This document shows, one piece after another, positions 35,209-41,453 of a stretch of DNA of 41,453 nucleotides. The stretch is from Dysgonamonadaceae bacterium. GTDB lineage: Bacteria > Bacteroidota > Bacteroidia > Bacteroidales > Azobacteroidaceae. Where the stretch lies: contig JAITQA010000140.1 in NCBI GenBank assembly GCA_031289145.1, positions 1 to 41,453 of the forward strand, given 5' to 3'. The position numbers were made by a program, and so were the translations under genes. Below the pieces are notes generated by a model. The model was not told where the DNA came from and searched no databases. It saw only the letters and a program-made list of their open reading frames with translations. Each line of letters begins with the position of its first letter. Positions within the stretch are counted from its first letter, which is position 1.

Positions 35209-37221
35209 TTAATAACCGGGATTCTGATAAGCCGCTTTTTCCGCAGCGGTCATATCTAACCTGTCTAACTGTTGTTGCGGAATAGGTCTCAGATAATGAC
35301 GCTTTTCGATAGTACGGGTAAACGTTTTGGGCGCGTGGCTTCCGGCATCGGCAATTTCGTAAGTCCCGGCAATTTCTTCCCACTTTTGCGTACGTACCAA
35401 GTCGAACCAACGGTAACCTTCGCCAAAAAATTCACGTGAACGTTCTTCCAAAATATAATTAATATCTATCGTTGCCGGAGTAGCAGCAATCATTGCAGCA
35501 CTTCTATCTGTATTCGTAGTGACTGTAGCATTTTCGGCATTGCTGAAACGCCATTTGCCTGCTCTCGCGCGGAGTACGTTTACCAAGTCGCGTGCGCTGA
35601 GATTACCTGTTGCACCCTTTACAGCTGCTTCGGCGGCTACTAAATACAGTTCGGAAAATTTGGCAATATCAAACGGACGACAAGTACTGCCATTGGGGCT
35701 TCCCAATCCCGTTCCATTGTCGGTACGATAGGTTCCGATTTTCCAAAGCCCCGGATAATACTGGCGGTTAATACCTCGCGGTGATATCACGTAATCGGCT
35801 CTGCCGGGTAATAGACCACCGCCAACATTGTTTCTACCATTAAAATAGCCCAGTTTGTTATTATCTGTAAATTTTTCGGGATCCAGCTTCTGCCCCAGTG
35901 TATCCGCGTAATTAATAGGCGTTAGCGACTCTTCGTTCAAGAAAGAGAGGATAACACCTCCTACAGATACCGGTAAATTGTTAGCATTATACACTGTAAC
36001 TATATTTGGAGCGCTTCCCTTATTCCAATTTCCGCGAAAAACGGATGTAAAGGTACCGTCATAACGCGAATCGTTGGTCTTGTCGGCAAAGGTTTTTTCA
36101 AACACACCGATAGGAGGAACCATACGTGTCCAGGGACGACCGCCCCATTGAGCCGCTTCGCGTTGAACAGAACTAAGCGAATAAACATAATCGCCACCGG
36201 AAGCTGGAGCGCTTCTTATATTTTCCGTTTGGGGCGTTACCATCCAACTGGCAAAGTTATCCGGCGCTTCTCCGTTTGCATAACCATAACTGATTCCGCC
36301 GTTGAAAGCCTCGTTTGCATTGGTATGGTCGGCAAACAACAAAATCTCGTTGTTGCGGTCGTTCTGCGCCAAGTGTACATCGTAGTAAGTCGCTTGCAAG
36401 CCAAAAGTTCCGGGATTGTTAATTCCTTCAAGCGCTACATTGTATGCTTGTTGGAAATACCAAGCGGCATCGTGACCGTCCGGATCTTGACGCGCTGCTT
36501 CGGGATAAGTAGCAATATTGTTTGGGTTTTGCAACCACCATCCATACGTCAGATAGGCCTTCGCTAAATAAAGACGGGCAACTGTTTTAGTGGCGGCGCC
36601 TACAATACGGGGTGCATCGGGAAGGTCTTCTATGGCTTTTCTTAAATCGGGGAATATACCGATAGTATAGACTTCCGGCACCGTATTGCGCACAGAGGTT
36701 CTCAAAGGATTTGTGTTGAATGTAAGAACGCCTCCACCCAAATCCAGCGGCACTCCGCCGAAAGTCTGAACCAGATAAAAATAGTCGAATGCACGGAAAA
36801 AACGGGCTTCTGCTATCAAGGAAGGATCTAATTCCACCGCTTCGGCATTTTCGATAACGCCACTGGCGGTATTAATATTTGGAAATGCTTGATTCCAAAG
36901 AACATCGGCACGCGATGTAGATGGCGTCATCGTCCCGCCACTGGTCATGTCGGCGTCTTTAAAGTTTCCATCGGCGCTGGCAGCCCATGTATATTCGTCG
37001 GTACCGGTAAGGGTAATATTATAATAATACCCTTGCCCGAAAATATAGCGTAAGTGCGCGTACATGGAGGTTAATCCACCTTGAACGCCTTTTTCGGTTT
37101 TGAAATAACCGGGTTCATAAATACTGCGTGGTTCTTCTTCCAAAATATTCGAGCACGCAACAGACAGGAACAATAATACCAATGCTCCCATCGTGATTTT
37201 TATATATTTTTTCATTATCAT
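35209..37221 (-). CDS. SusD/RagB-family glycan-binding outer-membrane lipoprotein
   Basis: Surface lipoprotein that forms the lid of the SusC channel and captures oligosaccharides. At 670 residues it is longer than the usual 500-600. Lipoprotein signal MGALVLLFLSVACS. SusD landmarks: ILEEEPRSIYEPGYFKTEKGVQGGLTSMYAHLR, LWNQAFPNINTASGVIENAE, AEARFFRAFDYFYLVQTFGGVPL, TKTVARLYLAKAYLTYGWWL, and the C-terminal IDYILEERSREFFGEGYRWFDLVRT-type segment followed by RTIEKRHYLRPIPQQQLDRLDMTAAEKAAYQNPGY. It lies 16 bp after the SusC gene, the standard pair arrangement. The likely ligand, from the enzymes downstream, is decorated glucuronoxylan oligomers. An ATG two codons in (37215) is an alternative start. 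Confidence 0.97.
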   Translation of the reverse strand: MIMKKYIKITMGALVLLFLSVACSNILEEEPRSIYEPGYFKTEKGVQGGLTSMYAHLRYIFGQGYYYNITLTGTDEYTWAASADGNFKDADMTSGGTMTPSTSRADVLWNQAFPNINTASGVIENAEAVELDPSLIAEARFFRAFDYFYLVQTFGGVPLDLGGGVLTFNTNPLRTSVRNTVPEVYTIGIFPDLRKAIEDLPDAPRIVGAATKTVARLYLAKAYLTYGWWLQNPNNIATYPEAARQDPDGHDAAWYFQQAYNVALEGINNPGTFGLQATYYDVHLAQNDRNNEILLFADHTNANEAFNGGISYGYANGEAPDNFASWMVTPQTENIRSAPASGGDYVYSLSSVQREAAQWGGRPWTRMVPPIGVFEKTFADKTNDSRYDGTFTSVFRGNWNKGSAPNIVTVYNANNLPVSVGGVILSFLNEESLTPINYADTLGQKLDPEKFTDNNKLGYFNGRNNVGGGLLPGRADYVISPRGINRQYYPGLWKIGTYRTDNGTGLGSPNGSTCRPFDIAKFSELYLVAAEAAVKGATGNLSARDLVNVLRARAGKWRFSNAENATVTTNTDRSAAMIAATPATIDINYILEERSREFFGEGYRWFDLVRTQKWEEIAGTYEIADAGSHAPKTFTRTIEKRHYLRPIPQQQLDRLDMTAAEKAAYQNPGY

Positions 37222-37237
37222 TATTATTTAGAAGTGA

Positions 37238-40200
37238 TTAAAAAGTTATATTAACACCAAACATATAGCTGCGTGTAGAAGGCGAGTTTGTGCCTATGGT
37301 CAAAATACGACTTTGTACCAAACCTGTTGTTACCGCCGAATTTTCATTGCCATAAGAGTTGGTTTCAGGGTCCATACCCGATTCATCCTTGTAAGGAGAA
37401 AAGAACACAAATGGATTCTGAACAGTCGCATACAGCCTCAAATTTTGAATACCAAAATCTTTAACCGCTTGTTGATTAAAGCTGTAACCCAGGGTCATGG
37501 CGCGTATCTTCAAATAGGTAGCGTCGAACAATGCCACAGTATTACCGTATTTTGGGTTATCGCCACTCAGTATGCCGCCGGGTTTGGGATATTTGGCGCC
37601 GGTGTTTTCCTCTGTCCAGTAGTCCACGTTTATCTGTCCTCTACGTCCGGTCAACATATTGAGGTAGCCGTTGGCGGAATAGAGGGAACTAACGAGAATA
37701 CCGCCGTTTTTGAATGCGCCTATCACATTAAGGTCAAATCCTTTATATCCGACGCGCGTATTGAAACCGCCCTGAAATTTGGGATCAACTTCTATGACTT
37801 GACGATCGGCGCCTCCTCCATCTATTGCTCTAACAGGGTCTCCTACTTTTCTGTTACTCGGTATATTATCACCTTCTTTGTAATAATCGCCGAGATATTC
37901 TACTTTAATCATACCTACGTTTCCACCCGGTTCAAGTAGATCCATATAGGGGTCGCCTGCTTGCCAGAGACCAATATACTTAGGCGCATAGATGACATTG
38001 ATAGGGCTACCCACAAACCATGCATTGCCTTCATCTATCTCTGATCCGGAAGCCAAGGCTACAATTTTGTTCTGATTACTATACAAGTTGATACCGGCGT
38101 CCCACGTCCAACCGTTGAAATTGTCCAATATAGTGCCGTTGAGCGAAAGTTCAAAGCCTTTGTTTTGCGTTTCGCCTATATTTCCCATGTAGCTGCCTAC
38201 ACCCGATGTGGAAGGAAGATTTACACTGAACAAAATGTCTTTGGTGTTTGTAACATAATATTCAAATGTACCGGATAAGCGATTCTTCAGCAAGGTAAAA
38301 TCCAAGCCATAATTATAGGTAGTAGAATATTCCCATCCTAAATTCGGATTAGGCAGTCGGCTTACATAATAGCCGGTGTCGAATGTATCATCTCCGAAAT
38401 TATAAGGCCGGGTAGATAAGAGTCCCAGTGTTTGGTAGGGATCAATGGCTTGATTGGATGTTTCCCCATAGCCTGCTCTCAGTTTAAGGTTGTTGACCCA
38501 GTCAACGTCCTGCATAAAACTTTCCCTGCTGATATTCCATCCTGCAGATATGGCCGGATAGGTATGCCATTGATGTCCGGGCGCCAATCTTGAAGAGGCA
38601 TCGGAACGGATGGTAGCCGACAACATATAACGATTATCGTACGCATACATTACACGCCCCATATAAGATAATAAACCTGTTTTGTAATAGCTCTGATTAC
38701 CGGGAGTAATGGTAAATGGTTCGTTCGTCTGTCCGAGATTATACCATTGGAAATGGGAAGCAATATCCCTTGCACCAATCTGCGAGCGATTATACATAGA
38801 TTGCTCTGCGGAATACATCGCTACGGCATTTATCTGATGTACATCGGAAAAAGTGCGGTCGTAATTCAATAAGTTTTCAATTGCCCAGTTGGTTAACATG
38901 GAATTACTGATAGAAGCAGTGGAGATATCTGTTGGTGAGGTGGCGTTGATGCCTTCCCCTTTATAGCTGCCGCCGTTTGACATGCGGAGGTTCAATCCTA
39001 AGTTCGCACGATATTTCAAGCCTTCTATGCCGGGAATTTTTACCTCGCCGTAGATGGTGTTATAAGAACCGAAACCTTTGGTTTGACTCAACATCAGGTC
39101 TTTATTCGCTTCTACTATATCTCTTGTATAGACCCATACGCCTCTGTCTGCCGGCATATCAATCGTTCTTTTCCATGTGCCGTCTGCATTATAGGGATTG
39201 GCAATAGGCGAATTTTGTAATACCTGATAGATGCCCCCCGAACTACGTCCTTCGGTCACATTATAGTTGTTGTTGGTGATGACGCCGAACCGAAAAAGTT
39301 TACCTATTTCCTGATCAATGCTGGCACGCAACGAAATACGATTGTACCCTTCCAATGGCGTTACGCCTTCTTCGTCATAGTAGCCTACTCCGAAAGTATA
39401 AGCGCCGTGTTCCGTTCCACCCGAAATACCTAAGTCATGGCTTTGTACAATACCTGTTTTATAAAACAAATCCTGCCAATCGGTATTCACATCGTCGGAT
39501 TCATCAGCTGTATTGTTTTTGTATGCAGCCATGTCGGCATATTTACGCATCTTGGCATAAGCAGGTCCCTCCATCATGTCATATCTGGCAAAAATATCTT
39601 TTGCGCCATAGTAACCATTGTAGGTTACACGCGGTTTCTGTCCATTTTGCCCTTTGGTGGTGGTTACCAAAATCACCCCGTTCGCGCCGCGCGAGCCATA
39701 GATGGCCGTTGCCGATGCATCCTTCAGTATATCAATACTTTTGATCTCATTAGGGTTGATGTCGCTGAGGTTTCCGGCAAAAGGGATACCGTCAAGTACA
39801 ACAAGAGGGTCGTTGGTCGCATTGAGCGAGCGTGTTCCGCGAATACGGATTTGCATTTCAGCCCCCGGTTTAGAGGATGTTTGTGACATTTCCACCCCGG
39901 CAACACGACCTTGCAATGCATTCGAGATATTGCTTGACGCTACACCGCGCATTGCTTCTCCACTCATGGAGGCAACCGAACCCGTTATTGCTTCTCTGCG
40001 TTGGGTTCCATACCCGATCACCACCACTTCACTCAATAATTGTGTATCTTCTTCCATAACGACATCAATCCGGGTTCTGCCGTTTACCGGAACAGATTGT
40101 GTCTTATAGCCCAGATACGAAAATTCTAAGGTAGCATTTCCCGGAACACTTAGCGTATAGTTCCCGTCAATGCCCGTAGAAATACCATTTGAAGTTCCTT

Positions 40201-40348
40201 TTTCCGAAACGCTTACACCGATAAGCGCTTCATTCTTATCTTTGATGCTTCCGGTTACAGCGATATTCTGTGCCGAAAGCCACAAAGGAATGATAAGAAA
40301 TAAAGTAGACAGACTTACAAGCCTTACAAAATAATTTTTGTGTCTCAT
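37238..40348 (-). CDS. SusC/RagA-family TonB-dependent outer-membrane transporter
   Basis: Outer-membrane channel importing oligosaccharides, first gene of the glucuronoxylan locus. Complete at 1036 residues. Signal peptide to about residue 26 (LWLSAQ). Carboxypeptidase-like regulatory domain about 28-100 (VTGSIKDKNEALIGVSVSEK, GNYTLSVPG, FSYLGYKTQSV). VVVIGYGTQRREAITGSV linker, then plug about 120-235 (LQGRVAGVEM, IRIRGTRSLNATNDPLVVLDG, SIDILKDASATAIYGSRGANGVILVTT). A 22-strand barrel follows, ending in the aromatic SYMFGVNITF. The first gene after a good promoter at 40431 and followed at 16 bp by SusD. No regulator lies beside it in the window, so control probably comes from outside. Confidence 0.97.
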   Translation of the reverse strand: MRHKNYFVRLVSLSTLFLIIPLWLSAQNIAVTGSIKDKNEALIGVSVSEKGTSNGISTGIDGNYTLSVPGNATLEFSYLGYKTQSVPVNGRTRIDVVMEEDTQLLSEVVVIGYGTQRREAITGSVASMSGEAMRGVASSNISNALQGRVAGVEMSQTSSKPGAEMQIRIRGTRSLNATNDPLVVLDGIPFAGNLSDINPNEIKSIDILKDASATAIYGSRGANGVILVTTTKGQNGQKPRVTYNGYYGAKDIFARYDMMEGPAYAKMRKYADMAAYKNNTADESDDVNTDWQDLFYKTGIVQSHDLGISGGTEHGAYTFGVGYYDEEGVTPLEGYNRISLRASIDQEIGKLFRFGVITNNNYNVTEGRSSGGIYQVLQNSPIANPYNADGTWKRTIDMPADRGVWVYTRDIVEANKDLMLSQTKGFGSYNTIYGEVKIPGIEGLKYRANLGLNLRMSNGGSYKGEGINATSPTDISTASISNSMLTNWAIENLLNYDRTFSDVHQINAVAMYSAEQSMYNRSQIGARDIASHFQWYNLGQTNEPFTITPGNQSYYKTGLLSYMGRVMYAYDNRYMLSATIRSDASSRLAPGHQWHTYPAISAGWNISRESFMQDVDWVNNLKLRAGYGETSNQAIDPYQTLGLLSTRPYNFGDDTFDTGYYVSRLPNPNLGWEYSTTYNYGLDFTLLKNRLSGTFEYYVTNTKDILFSVNLPSTSGVGSYMGNIGETQNKGFELSLNGTILDNFNGWTWDAGINLYSNQNKIVALASGSEIDEGNAWFVGSPINVIYAPKYIGLWQAGDPYMDLLEPGGNVGMIKVEYLGDYYKEGDNIPSNRKVGDPVRAIDGGGADRQVIEVDPKFQGGFNTRVGYKGFDLNVIGAFKNGGILVSSLYSANGYLNMLTGRRGQINVDYWTEENTGAKYPKPGGILSGDNPKYGNTVALFDATYLKIRAMTLGYSFNQQAVKDFGIQNLRLYATVQNPFVFFSPYKDESGMDPETNSYGNENSAVTTGLVQSRILTIGTNSPSTRSYMFGVNITF

Positions 40349-40430
40349 AATACTAATTGTAGATTAAATTAAATAAAAAATTTTATTGTTCTCGTTTTTT
40401 CACTATTGTAATTTTCCCGTTTCATGCTTT

Positions 40431-40465
40431 CAAAGTTACAACAAATATGTTCAGGAAATGAAATT
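40431..40465 (-). promoter_or_regulatory. Promoter of the glucuronoxylan locus
   Basis: Minus-strand TAACTTTG (40431-40438) matches TAnnTTTG; a weaker TTTC lies near the -33 position. About 80 bp separates it from the SusC start, a typical leader length for susC genes. Confidence 0.6.
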
Positions 40466-40701
40466 TAAATGTTTCAAATACTTTTCAACTTGTTACATAA
40501 TTTATGAATTTGTAACAGCTGTTTTTTCGCTTGTCACATCAGGAGCCATTCGAGCATAATTGTATTCAATGCTTAACGATTAGCATGGGATGTCTTGCGT
40601 TCGCTTCGTTCACTTAGTCGACAGGAGCGAAGACATTCCATCAAATAAGAGATGTATTGGCGTTTTTGAAAAGAATAGAAGTTATAAAAGACGAAGATAA
40701 C
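40466..40701. other. Upstream region of the glucuronoxylan locus
   Basis: Part of a 639 bp stretch without a gene. AT-rich from 40466 to 40560, where an activator site could lie, then a hairpin (40586-40642). No ORF with coding character is seen. Confidence 0.5.
40586..40642. repeat. Imperfect inverted repeat
   Basis: GGGATGTCTTGCG pairs with CGAAGACATTCC around a GC-rich centre (TTCGCTTCGTTCACTTAGTC). It may be a further REP-like element or the terminator of an older gene. Confidence 0.45.
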
Positions 40702-40987
40702 AGGCTAAAACTTTTTTTGAGGCGCTGTTCGCCTGAAAGGCGAAATTTTCATAACCGCAGGCAAGCGATAGCGTAGCCTGCGGAAGAAGTGAAAGTACAA
40801 CCCACTGCCTGAAAGGCAGGACTTTTCGCACAAGTCCTGCCTTTCAGGCAGTGGTTGTTGTGTGGCGTTTACTCCCGCAGGTTGCGGCTAACGCCTTACC
40901 TGCGGTTATGAAGATATTGCCTTTCAGGCAAAACAGGCAAACAATTTATTTTGCAAAAAAATAGCACCTCAAAAAAAGTTTTAGCCT
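40702..40987. mobile_element. 286-bp nested palindrome with terminal inverted repeats (MITE-like)
   Basis: The outer 25 bp on each side are inverted copies with one mismatch (from AGGCTAAAAC at 40702 to GTTTTAGCCT at 40987). Inside are matched arms carrying TTCATAACCGCAGG and its complement, and a central perfect 22 bp stem (40803-40824 with 40832-40853, loop TTCGCAC). GCCTGAAAGGC-type palindromes occur four times. There is no ORF, as expected of a non-autonomous element. Its right end touches the stop of the next gene. Confidence 0.7.
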
Positions 40988-41453
40988 TTATCCTTTATTA
41001 TCACGTCTTGCAATATCAAAACACACAGGATCTTTGACAAGCCATTCCGTCACTCTCATCGTCTTTGTGCCTTCTTTTGTATCCATGGTCAGAAGATTAT
41101 CCATATTATAGAAAGCATCTGGTTTTGCATAAAAAATATGAACATTATTATTTTCGGAATTAGTATTAATTTCATTATTTTTAGATTCTTCCGCATTGCT
41201 TTTTAAAAATTCAATAATATCTACTTCATTTTTAGATTCAATTCCTTTATAAGCATTCAATAAATCATCATCTTCCGACCCTAAAAAGAAATCTTCTATG
41301 AAATTCCATCTTTCTTCATTTGTAAATTGTCTTAAAAAGAAGTGGTCAAAAATCCGATTATTTGTTTCATATTTTCTTAATGTTTTGTTTAACAGCAAGT
41401 TGCTATATTTTTCATTATTAGCATCCTTTTCTATTCTTTTAGGGTCGTTAATA
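40988..41453 (-). CDS. Hypothetical protein, 5' end outside the window
   Basis: The frame is open from the window edge to a TAA at 40988-40990, giving 154 visible residues; the true start lies beyond 41453. A TTG at 41398 could be read as a start but the frame continues above it without a break. The sequence is soluble, acidic and Asn/Glu-rich, with an aromatic segment (RIFDHFFLRQFTNEERWNF) and a C-terminal part (LLTMDTKEGTKTMRVTEWLV, PVCFDIARRDNKG). I recognise no family. Its base composition is more AT-rich than the neighbouring sugar genes, hinting at accessory origin. The stop lies at the edge of the palindromic element, so the natural C-terminus may have been lost. Confidence 0.5.
   Translation of the reverse strand, partial: INDPKRIEKDANNEKYSNLLLNKTLRKYETNNRIFDHFFLRQFTNEERWNFIEDFFLGSEDDDLLNAYKGIESKNEVDIIEFLKSNAEESKNNEINTNSENNNVHIFYAKPDAFYNMDNLLTMDTKEGTKTMRVTEWLVKDPVCFDIARRDNKG

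Noticed and set aside
40988-41398. Treating the right-edge gene as complete from 41398
   Set aside because: The frame is open beyond the TTG at 41398 to the window edge, so the gene is partial.

Overview
The window comes from a member of the Bacteroidota, most likely Bacteroidales. It has two SusC-type TonB-dependent transporters (one followed by SusD), a hybrid two-component regulator with beta-propeller sensor and AraC-type output, a type IX secretion (T9SS) C-terminal sorting domain, Bacteroidetes-type promoters (TAnnTTTG -7 boxes) and almost no Shine-Dalgarno sequences. Nearly every gene is on the minus strand. No tRNA, rRNA or CRISPR array was recognised.

Right part (about 40.4 kb down to 10.9 kb): one large polysaccharide utilization locus, read right to left. 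Order: SusC, SusD, a giant double glucuronoyl esterase (CE15-CBM-CE15-CBM-CBM-T9SS tail), a GH43, a CE20-like acetylesterase, a GH43_12-like enzyme, a GH9, a three-part fusion (metallo-beta-lactamase fold, GH115, CE15), a GPH-type sugar symporter, a GH10 xylanase, a GH43_1-like cytoplasmic xylosidase, a GH67 alpha-glucuronidase and mannonate dehydratase UxuA. The set reads as a pathway for acetylated, arabinosylated (methyl)glucuronoxylan, including lignin-esterified glucuronate. Three CE15 domains and two unrelated alpha-glucuronidases act on the glucuronate decorations, GH10 and GH43 enzymes take down the backbone, the symporter imports oligomers and UxuA feeds glucuronate carbon into central metabolism. 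Two internal terminators, after susD and after the double CE15 gene, suggest graded expression.

Middle (7.2-10.8 kb): htpG and a small accessory patch with a fused HigB/HigA toxin-antitoxin remnant, a 62-residue protein, a DUF5053-like protein and a weak 52-codon ORF.

Left part (7.2 kb to 1): a second locus with its own hybrid regulator (HTCS), a GH88 unsaturated glucuronyl hydrolase and a SusC gene. The SusC frame breaks off after about 555 recognisable residues into sequence that looks foreign, perhaps the end of a mobile element.

Non-coding structure is rich. Tandem 7-8 bp repeats, usually spanning the stop codon, sit at six gene junctions. Two families of REP-like palindromes occur, one pair enclosing the first codons of a RAYT transposase fused in frame to a GH43 gene. 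A 286 bp nested palindrome with near-perfect terminal inverted repeats (MITE-like) lies upstream of the right-hand SusC. The right edge holds a partial gene of unknown function.
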